From: Bacillota bacterium
Lineage (GTDB): Bacteria > Bacillota > Clostridia > Peptostreptococcales > Anaerovoracaceae
NCBI GenBank assembly: GCA_022769485.1
Contig: JALEJU010000006.1
Coordinates: 1 to 64,000 of the forward strand
Direction of reading: 5' to 3'
DNA: 64,000 nucleotides
Below, in pieces: positions 1-8,122 of this stretch; position 1 is the first letter of the stretch, and each line of letters opens with the position of its first letter. The position numbers were made by a program, and so were the translations under genes. The notes beneath the pieces were generated by a model. It made no database searches and was not told where the DNA came from. It saw nothing but the letters and a program-made list of their open reading frames with translations.

Positions 1-537
1 GCCGTTTTGGCATATTGCCGTCAAAGCCGGTCGAAAAATCCTGTTGAGATCGTACAGAGCCTGATGGCACATCCGTCCGTTCATATGCATGGTCCGGAAC
101 ACCATGTGCTTGTGGGCGCTTCGTTAATTACGGCTTATTACAATGCCGGCGGGAAAGTGGACTTAGAGTCTGCACTGACAGAGATGAAGGAACGAGGCGG
201 CAAATATCCGGGGGGCTCTTGCGGCTTCTGGGGATGCTGCGGAGCGGCAGTCAGCGTGGGAATGTTTATAAGTATTATTACGAAAGCCACGCCGCTGACC
301 GATATTACATGGGGAATGGCAAATAAGGCCACTTCGGAGGCATTGAGTGAGATTGCGGATCTGGGAGGGCCGCGCTGCTGTAAGCGGAACTCTTTCACGG
401 CAATTAAAGCAGCGGTAAATTTCGTGAAAGCCAATATGGGAATTGCAATGGAATTACCCGAAAAAACAGAATGTAGCTATTTTATGAAAAACAAGCAGTG
501 CAAGCATAAAGGCTGCCCTTATTATACGGGAGTATAG
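1..537 (+). CDS. DUF5714-like Cys-rich protein, 5' end cut by window
   Basis: The frame is open from the first base, so the true start lies upstream; a TTG at 7 is in frame but has no visible ribosome binding site. About 178 residues are seen. The part shown has a paired-histidine motif (GPEHHVLVGA), a Gly/Cys patch (CGFWGCCGAA), a CC pair followed by KRNS, and a C-terminal Cys cluster of the type CSYFM-KNKQC-KHKGC. This arrangement resembles the DUF5714 family as I remember it, which often sits next to or is fused with methyltransferase or radical-SAM genes. The Cys clusters suggest metal or Fe-S binding, but that is inference. The function is unknown. Confidence 0.6.
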   Translation, partial: AVLAYCRQSRSKNPVEIVQSLMAHPSVHMHGPEHHVLVGASLITAYYNAGGKVDLESALTEMKERGGKYPGGSCGFWGCCGAAVSVGMFISIITKATPLTDITWGMANKATSEALSEIADLGGPRCCKRNSFTAIKAAVNFVKANMGIAMELPEKTECSYFMKNKQCKHKGCPYYTGV

Positions 538-596
538 AAGCTTGCAGCTTTGAAAAAACGACGGATGAAAAGGAAGATTATTGTTTAGGGAGATAA

Positions 597-855
597 ACCA
601 CGATCGTATATTTTTCAGGTACAGGAAACAGCCGTTATGCGGCGCAGATGATCGCCGACGCATGCGATGACAAGCTGATCGATGCCGGCGAATACATAGA
701 GGAGGAGGAAAAAAATCATTGCGGCAGTCCGTCCTGTTTTAGAGCAGGAAATAGAACAGATTCGTAAAGAAGAGCCGCTTGCAGAGGTAAAGGCAGGGTT
801 GGGGGATGGAGACGTCAATAGATTGAGGAAAGAGGGACAAACATATGTCTGTTGA
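597..855 (+). pseudogene. Remnant of a flavodoxin-domain (EFR1-like) gene
   Basis: From 597 the frame reads the typical flavodoxin opening with the FMN phosphate-binding loop (TIVYFSGTGNSRYAAQ), but a stop codon lies immediately upstream (594-596), there is no start codon, and the frame ends at about 770. A second frame, from about 718 to 855, reads RPVLEQEIEQIRKEEPLAEV, like a stretch from further along such proteins. Both a start codon and most of the gene, including any ferredoxin domain, are missing, so this looks like a decayed gene with an internal deletion. The GGGAGA upstream at 588-593 may be the old ribosome binding site. The assignment of the second fragment is inference. Confidence 0.55.
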
Positions 856-1357
856 GATTATAAAAAATGATATTACAAAACTTCATGTGGACGCCATTGT
901 AAATGCGGCAAACAATTCGCTTCTCGGCGGCGGAGGCGTGGATGGGTGCATTCATCGTGCTGCAGGCCCTGAGCTTTTAGTCGAGTGCAGAAATTTGAAC
1001 GGATGCCCTACCGGCGAAGCCAAGATTACGAAAGGATATAAGCTGCCGAGCAGATATATTATCCATACAGTAGGGCCTGTATGGCACGGCGGCAATCAGG
1101 GAGAGCGGGAAAAACTGATTTCCTGCTATACAAATTCTTTGGAGCTGGCGAAAAAGCACGGCTGTAAAACCATTGCGTTTCCTCTGATTTCCGCGGGTGT
1201 ATACGGATACCCCAAGGAGCAGGCGCTGAAAATTGCCGTGGATACGATAAGTGAGTTTCTTAAAAAAAATGAAATGCTTGTGTATATCGTAGCGTTTGAC
1301 AGCGATATCATTCAGATTGCGGAAACGGTGTTTCCGGAGCTGATAAAGAATTGCTAA
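845..1357 (+). CDS. Macrodomain protein, probable O-acetyl-ADP-ribose deacetylase
   Basis: This 170-residue protein is a single macrodomain, of the YmdB/MacroD class that binds ADP-ribose and removes acetyl or ADP-ribosyl groups. The sequence shows the ligand-binding loop with [19 protein letters not shown] (residues about 19-37) and the second loop SAGVYGYP (116-123), both hallmark motifs. The start has an AAAGAGGG ribosome binding site about 8 bases upstream. It overlaps the end of the flavodoxin remnant. A NUDIX hydrolase gene follows 120 bases downstream, which could act on related nucleotide-sugar products, but no operon link is proved. The family assignment is firm; the physiological substrate is not known. 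Confidence 0.9.
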   Translation: MSVEIIKNDITKLHVDAIVNAANNSLLGGGGVDGCIHRAAGPELLVECRNLNGCPTGEAKITKGYKLPSRYIIHTVGPVWHGGNQGEREKLISCYTNSLELAKKHGCKTIAFPLISAGVYGYPKEQALKIAVDTISEFLKKNEMLVYIVAFDSDIIQIAETVFPELIKNC

Positions 1358-1478
1358 TGTAAAAGATATAAAAAGTGCTGAAAAGCTGTATCCGCCTGCC
1401 GGCGTGAGGCTCCTGCGCCGGCATGGATCGTGCGGATGCCGGGCAGGAACATGACAACGCATATGGAAGGACAAAGAG

Positions 1479-1868
1479 ATGACGGAAGTAGTTGCCGCTT
1501 TTATTTGGGATAACGATAAATTTATGATCTGCCAGAGGCCGGCGCATAAAACAAGAGGGCTTCTCTGGGAATTTGTGGGAGGCAAGGTTGAGCCGGGAGA
1601 AACAAAGGAACAGGCGTTGGCTCGGGAATGCAGGGAGGAACTGGGAATCCGTATTTCTATAGGCGAAGTGTTTATGGAGGTTGTTCACGAATATCCGGAT
1701 ATGAAGGTTCATCTTACTTTATTTCGTGCATCTATTGCGGAGGGGATTCCCAGGAAGCTGGAACATCATGATATTCGCTGGATTACAGCCGGCGAGATTT
1801 CAAAATACGATTTCTGTCCGGCAGACGTAGAAATTTTAGAGCGAATCAGAGAAGAATACGGAGAATAA
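1479..1868 (+). CDS. NUDIX hydrolase, MutT-like (8-oxo-dGTP diphosphatase type)
   Basis: A 129-residue NUDIX hydrolase. The NUDIX box is intact at residues 35-57: G35, E41, R49-E50, E53-E54, G56-I57 in the canonical spacing, which binds the catalytic metal. The fold begins directly at the N terminus and the length matches MutT-type enzymes that clean oxidised dGTP from the nucleotide pool; the opening TEVVAAFIWDNDKFMICQR is typical of that subgroup. The start has AAGGAC upstream. It lies after the macrodomain gene on the same strand, and ends 13 bases before the convergent MATE gene. NUDIX substrates cannot be fixed by sequence, so ADP-ribose or other nucleotides remain possible. Confidence 0.85.
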   Translation: MTEVVAAFIWDNDKFMICQRPAHKTRGLLWEFVGGKVEPGETKEQALARECREELGIRISIGEVFMEVVHEYPDMKVHLTLFRASIAEGIPRKLEHHDIRWITAGEISKYDFCPADVEILERIREEYGE

Positions 1869-1881
1869 GAGTTTGGCATGA

Positions 1882-3294
1882 TCAACAGTCGGGGGCAGAG
1901 TTTTCCAGTTCCCGTTTTAATCTTTTTCGGATTACTGTCAGGAATACAATTAAAGTAAAGCCGGCTCCTACGATATCGGAAATGGTTCCGGCGTAAAAAA
2001 CATGTTCCGGAGCCGTAAAAAGAGGCAGCACAATAATGCAGATCAGGTATACGATTTTTCGAAACAGAGAAAGCGGCAGGGCGTAGGAAAGCTTTCCCAT
2101 AGCTGTTAAGCCATCGACAAAAGTATACTGCACCGCAACCCCGAGAATACCCATGGTGTACATGCGCAAAGCCTGAGCGGCCAGTTGAATCGTATCCGTA
2201 TCATTTAAGAACATACGGGCAAAAATGGCGGGAAAACATTGCACTGCGATGCAGAGAATACCGGTATACAGAGCGCAGAGAATAAAGACGTGGCGGAATG
2301 TTTGGGAAATTTTTTCATAATGTTTAGCCCCGTAATGGTAGCTGAACAGGGTGCTGCAGCCGGAAGCTATGCCTTGTGATGGGCAGAATACGATCGCCAT
2401 AAAACATTGTATTACCGTAGCGCAGGCAATCAGCACATCGCCTTGAGATTCGCCTCCGTAGCGGCGCAGCGTAGCGTTCATAAGGATGAGAACGCCGTTA
2501 TCCAGCAACGTGATTAAAAGGGGCATAAGGCCGATAAAAGAAATCCGCCTTATAATAGACATACGGTAACCGCCGAAGCCCACGCGGATTTGCAGTTCCG
2601 GCTTTCTCAGAACGGACAAAACATAGACCATGGATGAAATCTGAGCAATTACTGTAGCGCAAGCAGCGCCTTTGACTCCCATGTCAAAACCGTAAATAAA
2701 AATGGGATCAAGGGCGAGGTTGACCAGAGAGCCTAAGATAACGGAAATCATACCTTCTTTGGCTTTTCCCTGTGCAAGGATGAAGTAATTCAGGCCGCCG
2801 CCGCAGAGGGCGGCCAGGGTGCCGCATAAATAGATTGTATAATAGGGTTCCGCATAGGCGTACAGCGTATGGCTGCAGCCCAGGGTGTAGAGAATTTCTT
2901 TTTTAAAAGCAAGCATAATTGCTGTAATGAAAACGGAAAGCAGCAGCAGCATAAGAAAGGCGTTGCAGATGACCTTTTTGGCCTCTTCCACTTTTTGCTG
3001 CCCTAAACGAATGCTCATAAGGGAGGAACCGCCTACGCCTACCATAGCGGCAAATGCGGAAATTGCCGTTAATGCCGGAGCAGAAACGCCGATTCCGGCC
3101 AGAGAAAGTTCACCCGCTTCGGGAAGGTTTCCCACGAAAATTCGGTCTACGATGCTATAAAGAATATTGAAAAACTGCGCGAACATCGCGGGGATACCCA
3201 GTCGGATGACCAGCTTTCGGATGGGATAACCGTCTAAAAGCTGCTCTGTGGTAACGTGCTGTTTTTTAGTCACATCTTTGTTTTTTCTGCTCAT
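1882..3294 (-). CDS. MATE family multidrug/cation exporter
   Basis: This 470-residue membrane protein has the length and repeated pattern of MATE transporters, with about 12 hydrophobic segments in two halves. Typical motifs are seen: an opening KLVIRLGIPAMFAQFFNILY with the VDRIFVGNL stretch after it, the SLMSIRLGQ segment, and the second-half equivalents around CPSQGIASGCSTLFSYHYGA. MATE proteins expel drugs or metabolites using Na+ or H+ gradients. The start is preceded on this strand by AAGGCG. The gene is transcribed toward the NUDIX gene and stands alone. Substrate cannot be inferred. Confidence 0.92.
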   Translation of the reverse strand: MSRKNKDVTKKQHVTTEQLLDGYPIRKLVIRLGIPAMFAQFFNILYSIVDRIFVGNLPEAGELSLAGIGVSAPALTAISAFAAMVGVGGSSLMSIRLGQQKVEEAKKVICNAFLMLLLLSVFITAIMLAFKKEILYTLGCSHTLYAYAEPYYTIYLCGTLAALCGGGLNYFILAQGKAKEGMISVILGSLVNLALDPIFIYGFDMGVKGAACATVIAQISSMVYVLSVLRKPELQIRVGFGGYRMSIIRRISFIGLMPLLITLLDNGVLILMNATLRRYGGESQGDVLIACATVIQCFMAIVFCPSQGIASGCSTLFSYHYGAKHYEKISQTFRHVFILCALYTGILCIAVQCFPAIFARMFLNDTDTIQLAAQALRMYTMGILGVAVQYTFVDGLTAMGKLSYALPLSLFRKIVYLICIIVLPLFTAPEHVFYAGTISDIVGAGFTLIVFLTVIRKRLKRELENSAPDC

Positions 3295-3473
3295 TCTTCT
3301 GCGCCTTCTTAATCTATGGATTATTCCGGATTTGCTGTAGGCATTTGGACCGTGAATTCAATAATTATAACAAAATAGGACAGATAAACAAAGGAATTTC
3401 AACAAATAAAAGGAAGAAAACTTCTGCGTTTGTCAATGATATGACCCAAGGAAAACGGCAGGGGAGGTTAAAA

Positions 3474-4169
3474 ATGAACCAAGCAGTTTCCGAAATACAG
3501 AGTCGGCTGTTTCAGCTGAAAGATTTGAACTATAAGGAATTTAATTGCAAACTGATGCCTACAGTAGATCCGGAAACGGTAATCGGAGTGCGTACTCCGG
3601 CGCTGCGTGATTTTGCTAAAGGTTTGAGTAAAACTCCGGAGGCCGAAATATTTTTGAATACGCTTCCTCACGATTATTTCGAAGAAAACAATGTACACGG
3701 TTTTTTGATCGAACAAATAAAAGACTATGACCGGGTGATTGCCGAATTGCAAAAATTTCTGCCGTATATAGATAACTGGGCTACCTGTGATCTTATTTCT
3801 CCGAAAATTTTTAAGAAACACCTTACGGAAGCGGAAAAAGAAATTCGAAATTGGCTTCGGTCAGAGCATACATATACCATTCGGTTCGGAATGGGAATGC
3901 TTATGAGCTTTTATTTGGACGAAGCATTTAAGCCGGAATATTTAGAATGGGCAGCGGATGTCCATTCTGAAGAGTATTATGTAAACATGATGATTGCCTG
4001 GTACTTTGCGACTGCCTTGGCAAAGCAGTACCATGCGGCGCTGTCTTATATCGAAAATCGAAAATTAGACGTATGGACACATAATAAAACAATTCAGAAA
4101 GCGGTGGAAAGCTGCCGGATTACAGATGAGCAGAAGGTATATCTGAGAACTTTAAAAATTAAAAAGTAG
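3474..4169 (+). CDS. DNA alkylation repair protein, AlkD-like HEAT-repeat fold
   Basis: A 231-residue protein that matches the DNA alkylation repair (AlkD-type) family, which flips out or excises N3/N7-alkylated purines using a superhelical HEAT-like repeat. Recognisable parts are GVRTPALRDFAKGLSK near residue 40, the NNVHGFLIEQI helix, the DNWATCDLISPK segment and the C-terminal VWTHNKTIQKAVES segment with DEQKVYLR. I place the start at 3474 because GGGGAGG lies 7 bases upstream; the open frame extends 43 codons further up but without such a site and with unrelated Lys-rich sequence. The gene is convergent with the TetM-like gene and shares a bidirectional terminator with it. Confidence 0.85.
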   Translation: MNQAVSEIQSRLFQLKDLNYKEFNCKLMPTVDPETVIGVRTPALRDFAKGLSKTPEAEIFLNTLPHDYFEENNVHGFLIEQIKDYDRVIAELQKFLPYIDNWATCDLISPKIFKKHLTEAEKEIRNWLRSEHTYTIRFGMGMLMSFYLDEAFKPEYLEWAADVHSEEYYVNMMIAWYFATALAKQYHAALSYIENRKLDVWTHNKTIQKAVESCRITDEQKVYLRTLKIKK

Positions 4170-4233
4170 CATGTTTTTATATTTACCATAATGTATTATA
4201 GTAAATATAAAAGGATTAGAGAATATTAAAAAA

Positions 4234-4267
4234 ATATGAGGCGGTTTTGTACCCCTCATATTTTTTT
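4234..4267. terminator. Bidirectional intrinsic terminator
   Basis: An 8-bp perfect stem (4234-4241 with 4254-4261) with a 12-base loop is flanked by a run of A on the left and T on the right, so it works in both directions between the convergent alkD-like and TetM-like genes. The stop codon of the minus-strand gene lies inside the stem. Confidence 0.8.
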
Positions 4268-6898
4268 CTGTGTACTTGATTCCGCATCTATTTGGATGAG
4301 TCCGAAATCTTCAATTTTTGTTTTCAGTTTCTGTTTCTGCAGCTTTTCAATCACCAGGTTTATTTCTTTACTGATTGTTTTTATTTCATCGTGGAATTCG
4401 GAGGCGGACATTCGGAAAACACCGGCTCGCAAAGCGGAAATCTGAATCAGGTTGTCCGAGGTCACTACGCGAACCTGTTCGTTTTTCCCGATTTCATGTA
4501 CTAATTTTTCAATATACATATCGGCGGTTTCGCCTTCTTTTGTGTAAACCACGCCGATGCCGTGATAATCGAAGCGCTGTCCGGAACTGTTCTTTGCTTT
4601 GTAACCATCGAATACTACAATCAGCTCACAGCGGCGGTAACCCCGGTAATTGGCTAAAAGATCCATGAGCGCGGTACAAGCGACATTTAAATCAGGCTTC
4701 GCAAGTGCTTTCAGTTCGTCCCAGGCAAAGATAATATTGTAACCGTCTATAATCAGATATTCTGTTTTTATAATTGTTTCGGCTGCAGTTTCAGATTTTG
4801 CCGAAGAAAGGCGAACGGAGGGCGTGTACTGCGGGCGTTTAATCGGGCCGAATTCCCGTTCCATAATGGCTTCCAGCTCTTTTTCGTCAATATTAAGATT
4901 TTTGGTAACCACTCCGGGCGAGGGGATGGAAAGCTTTTTTTTCGATTCCAGGCAGCTTTCAAGATGCATGTACTCCGGAACCTGATTCCATTTCACAACC
5001 ATTCCTGCTCCGTGCGCGCAGAAGATGGAATCAGGAGAATTTTCCAGGTCGCTTTCCGGATTATAGTTTCGTTCGGCCAAAGCTTCCTGTGTATTATGGC
5101 AGGGAAAGAAACCTTTAACTCGGCAGCTGAGTTTTCCCCTGCCGCGGGTGTAGGCGACTACCTCGTTTAAATAATTCCGCATGGCGGAAACCGGAGCGCT
5201 TCCTGTTAAAAGCATAAAGTCTCCGTGGTTTTCCGGAGCAGAGAATGTTCCCGACATAGAGCGGATATCATTAATCGCGCGGCCTATCTGTTCCGAAGGA
5301 ACCGACAGTTTAAATTGATAATACGGTTCGAGAAGAATGTTTTCCGCCTGCATAAGCCCTTGACGAATTGCACGATAGGTAGCCTGTCGGAAGTCGCCTC
5401 CTTCCGTATGTTTCAGATGGGCACGTCCTGCCGCCAGTGTAATTTTCATATCCGTAATCGGAGATCCTGTCAGCACGCCGGGATGTTCCCGCTCCGCTAA
5501 ATGGGTCAGAATCAGGCGCTGCCAGTTACGGTCTAAAACATCTTCGCTGCAGGAAGTGCCGAAAACCAATCCGCTTCCGGGTTCCAAGGGCTCCAGAATA
5601 AAATGGACTTCCGCATAGTGGCGCAGGGGCTCATAATGTCCTACGCCTTCTACGGTATTGGAGATGGTTTCTTTATACATAATTCGTCCGGAATCCACCT
5701 CTATATTTACGCCGAATCGTTCCAGAACCAGACTTTTAATCACTTCGATCTGCACTTCACCCATGAACACTGCATGTACCTCCTGCAGTTCCTCGTTCCA
5801 GACGATGCGAAGCTGAGGATCCTCTTCTTCCAGCTGTCTGAGTTTTGGAAGCATGGTTCGGATATCGCAGTCCGCCGGAAACAGCAGCCGGTAAGTCAAA
5901 ACGGATTCCAGAAACGGCAGACCGGAGGCTGATTCGCAGCCAAGTCCCTGGCCGGGATACGTTTCGGAAAGACCCGAAACGGCACAGGCAGCCCCGGCCT
6001 CGATTTCGCTTACCTGTTTGAATTTTTCGCCGGAATAGAGCCGAATCTGGCTGATTTTTTCCTGTATGGGTTCTTCGTCTTCGCCGCCGCGGGGAAGATA
6101 AGAAAGGGTATCTCGTACTTTCAGACGACCGCTTGTGATTTTCAGGCAGGTCAACCTATTCCCCTGAGAATCCCGCATAATTTTATATACTTTTGCACCA
6201 AAGGGTTCTTTGGGGTAGGAAGGCGCGGATGCGTACAGATCGAAACCGTTTATGAATTCCCGTACGCCGTCCAATTTTAAAGCAGATCCAAAATAACAGG
6301 GAAACAGCAATTCTTCCTGAATCAAGCGGCGAATATCCTCGTCTTTGATCGTTCCGCTTTCCATATAGCGTTCCAGAAGGGATTCTTCGCACATAGAGAT
6401 ATTTTCCAAGCGTTCTGTTTCGTTTTCCGAAGAAAAATCCACGCAGTTTTCGTTTAGAGAAGTTTTCAGTTCTTTCATCAAAGCTGTTTTGTCACAGCCC
6501 GGCACGTCCATTTTATTGATAAACAGGAATGTAGGAATTTTATAACGCCGAAGCAGGTTCCAGAGGGTTTCCGTATGAGCCTGTACGCCATCCGTTCCGC
6601 TGACAATAAGAACGGCATAATCTAAAACCTGGAGCGTCCGTTCCATTTCCGAAGAAAAATCTGCATGTCCCGGAGTGTCCATCAGGGTTATATCAAAATT
6701 CACAGTGGAAAAAAGCGCTTGCTTGGAAAAGATGGTAATTCCTCTTTCCCGTTCTAATGTATGGGTATCCAGATAGGTGTCCTTGTGATCCACCCGGCCT
6801 GGTTTCTTCAATTTTCCGCACAGGAAAAGCAAAGCTTCGGAAAGCGTTGTTTTTCCCGCGTCTACATGGGCTAAAATACCGACAACAGATCGTTTCAT
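4256..6898 (-). CDS. TetM/EF-G-like translational GTPase fused to a C-terminal NYN domain
   Basis: An 880-residue protein. Residues 1 to about 640 follow the ribosomal-protection/EF-G plan: G1 AHVDAGKTT (10-18), RGIT (52-55), DTPGH (74-78), NKMD (128-131), then EF-G-like domains II to V. From residue 712 a second domain starts with LIIDGYNII and carries acidic residues at about 718, 764 and 815, as in NYN/YacP-like RNases. It ends with a Lys-rich helix. I chose the start at 6898, where GAGGAA precedes the ATG; an upstream extension of 30 codons has no such site. Proteins of this fused kind are seen in Clostridia, annotated as translation factor GTPases. Whether it gives tetracycline resistance or acts on stalled ribosomes is unknown. 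Confidence 0.85.
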   Translation of the reverse strand: MKRSVVGILAHVDAGKTTLSEALLFLCGKLKKPGRVDHKDTYLDTHTLERERGITIFSKQALFSTVNFDITLMDTPGHADFSSEMERTLQVLDYAVLIVSGTDGVQAHTETLWNLLRRYKIPTFLFINKMDVPGCDKTALMKELKTSLNENCVDFSSENETERLENISMCEESLLERYMESGTIKDEDIRRLIQEELLFPCYFGSALKLDGVREFINGFDLYASAPSYPKEPFGAKVYKIMRDSQGNRLTCLKITSGRLKVRDTLSYLPRGGEDEEPIQEKISQIRLYSGEKFKQVSEIEAGAACAVSGLSETYPGQGLGCESASGLPFLESVLTYRLLFPADCDIRTMLPKLRQLEEEDPQLRIVWNEELQEVHAVFMGEVQIEVIKSLVLERFGVNIEVDSGRIMYKETISNTVEGVGHYEPLRHYAEVHFILEPLEPGSGLVFGTSCSEDVLDRNWQRLILTHLAEREHPGVLTGSPITDMKITLAAGRAHLKHTEGGDFRQATYRAIRQGLMQAENILLEPYYQFKLSVPSEQIGRAINDIRSMSGTFSAPENHGDFMLLTGSAPVSAMRNYLNEVVAYTRGRGKLSCRVKGFFPCHNTQEALAERNYNPESDLENSPDSIFCAHGAGMVVKWNQVPEYMHLESCLESKKKLSIPSPGVVTKNLNIDEKELEAIMEREFGPIKRPQYTPSVRLSSAKSETAAETIIKTEYLIIDGYNIIFAWDELKALAKPDLNVACTALMDLLANYRGYRRCELIVVFDGYKAKNSSGQRFDYHGIGVVYTKEGETADMYIEKLVHEIGKNEQVRVVTSDNLIQISALRAGVFRMSASEFHDEIKTISKEINLVIEKLQKQKLKTKIEDFGLIQIDAESSTQKKI

Positions 6899-6929
6899 GC
6901 AGATTTCCTCACAAATCATATTTGCTTTC

Positions 6930-6938
6930 ATTATAACA
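6930..6938 (-). promoter_or_regulatory. Extended -10 promoter of the TetM-like gene
   Basis: On the minus strand TGTTATAAT is a perfect -10 hexamer with an upstream TG one base away, which can make up for a weak -35. It lies about 32 bases before the ATG at 6898. Confidence 0.5.
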
Positions 6939-6964
6939 GGAAATGCTGCGGAAGGAAATTGCCA

Positions 6965-6993
6965 TTGCATTGGGAAATGAGAAGGCATATAAT
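6965..6993 (+). promoter_or_regulatory. Sigma-A type promoter of the pseudouridine synthase gene
   Basis: TTGCAT (6965-6970) and TATAAT (6988-6993) are separated by exactly 17 bases, 28 bases before the ATG at 7022. It is back to back with the promoter of the divergent TetM-like gene. Confidence 0.65.
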
Positions 6994-7021
6994 TTTTTTA
7001 AAATCAGATTAAGGAAATAAA

Positions 7022-7696
7022 ATGATAGACATATTGTATGAAGACAAACAAATAATCGTATGTATAAAACCGCCCGGAATGCTGTCGGCTTCCGGGAAAG
7101 AAGAAACCAGTGTCGATATGGTTTTGCAGAAACACCGGGAAGAGGCGGGAGAAGCTGGTTTTATCGGTGTGGCGCATCGGCTGGACAGAGGTACAGGCGG
7201 CTTAATGGTATTTGCGAAGACACAGGCGGCAGCGGCAGCATTGTCTCGGGAAATACAGAGCGGTATGTTCCAAAAAGAATATCTGGCTGTTGTACACGGC
7301 GTTCCGGACAATTCGGCAGGTATTTATACAGATTTGCTTTTTAAAGATGCAAAAAAGAACAAATCGTTCGTAGTACAGAGAGAACGAAAGGGAGTTCGCA
7401 AAGCGTCGCTGAAATATAAGGTCTTAGAAACTGCGGAAACACGGCACGGGGTGGTTTCTTTGATTCGTATCCGGCTTCAAACAGGGCGCACGCATCAAAT
7501 TCGCGTGCAGTTTTCCTCTCGGAAAATGCCGCTTTTAGGAGACGGAAAATACGGCAGCAAGGACAACGGCTGCCAAATCGCGCTCTGGTCTTGCCGATTA
7601 GCGTTTGCGCATCCGAAAAACCAGAAAAAAATAGATATGGAGGCATCTCCCAAAGCAGAATATCCCTGGAATCTCTTTTCGTGTTTAAATCTGTAA
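7022..7696 (+). CDS. RluA-family 23S rRNA/tRNA pseudouridine synthase, short form
   Basis: A 224-residue pseudouridine synthase of the RluA family. The catalytic motif HRLDRGTGG is at residues 52-60, with the catalytic Asp at 55, and the TGRTHQIRVQ motif lies near residue 155. There is no N-terminal S4 RNA-binding domain, as in short RluA/RluC-like members, so the uridine target cannot be predicted. The start at 7022 follows AAGGAAA. It has its own strong promoter and is followed 38 bases later by a very small gene with a consensus ribosome binding site. A second, S4-containing paralogue lies at 42070. Confidence 0.9.
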   Translation: MIDILYEDKQIIVCIKPPGMLSASGKEETSVDMVLQKHREEAGEAGFIGVAHRLDRGTGGLMVFAKTQAAAAALSREIQSGMFQKEYLAVVHGVPDNSAGIYTDLLFKDAKKNKSFVVQRERKGVRKASLKYKVLETAETRHGVVSLIRIRLQTGRTHQIRVQFSSRKMPLLGDGKYGSKDNGCQIALWSCRLAFAHPKNQKKIDMEASPKAEYPWNLFSCLNL

Positions 7697-7734
7697 AAAT
7701 CTGCACACCCTAAGAAAAAAAAGGAGGTGTGAAG

Positions 7735-7887
7735 ATGGAGATCAAAGGACTGACTGACCGGGAAGTAGGAGAATTGATGCTGGAAGGAAAATTTTCTTCG
7801 GGAAGCCCGAGGAAAGGCGATGCGATTCCGGGAACCACGGTTTTCAACGCGAAAGACGAAACCGTGGAAAATGAAGCAAAAGATTGA
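7735..7887 (+). CDS. Small protein of 50 residues, unknown
   Basis: A short open frame with an excellent ribosome binding site, AAGGAGGTG, 6-7 bases before the ATG, and an intrinsic terminator 20 bases after its stop. The product is hydrophilic: it opens with MEIKGLTDREVGELMLEGK, then a Ser/Gly/Pro stretch and an acidic tail ending ENEAKD. There is no signal peptide or membrane segment. I do not recognise the family. The match of start site, length and terminator makes it a better candidate than the longer overlapping frame that runs through the terminator. It may be co-transcribed with the pseudouridine synthase gene. Confidence 0.6.
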   Translation: MEIKGLTDREVGELMLEGKFSSGSPRKGDAIPGTTVFNAKDETVENEAKD

Positions 7888-7908
7888 AGACGGGATTAAA
7901 AATTCCGA

Positions 7909-7946
7909 CAGCGCAGACCGCATTTTGAAGTGGCTGCGCTGTTTTT
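7909..7946 (+). terminator. Intrinsic terminator after the 50-residue gene
   Basis: A stem of at least 8 perfect pairs (7909-7916 with 7934-7941) is followed directly by five T residues. It ends the transcript that carries the pseudouridine synthase and small-protein genes. Confidence 0.75.
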
Positions 7947-8122
7947 ATATTTTAAAACCTGAAATTTGCCGAAAAATGTTCGATTTTAAAACGGAAACTC
8001 CGGGAAGCATCAGTTGCGAAAAAAGGAAAATTATAATAAAATTAAGAAAGCAGGCCTGCAGCCGACGATGATTTTTTCGGCTGTAGTCCTATCAATTTAT
8101 GAGGGGAAAGGACGGCCGATAT

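Noticed and set aside
977..1585. 202-codon minus-strand open frame over macrodomain and NUDIX genes
   Set aside because: Antisense to two genes with clear motifs; composition is unlike a real protein.
7820..8071. 83-codon open frame after the pseudouridine synthase
   Set aside because: It overlaps the 50-residue gene, has no ribosome binding site and runs through a strong terminator.
8056..8086. 10-bp hairpin (one G-U pair) before the membrane gene at 8123
   Set aside because: No T run and no known regulatory motif; kept only as a note.
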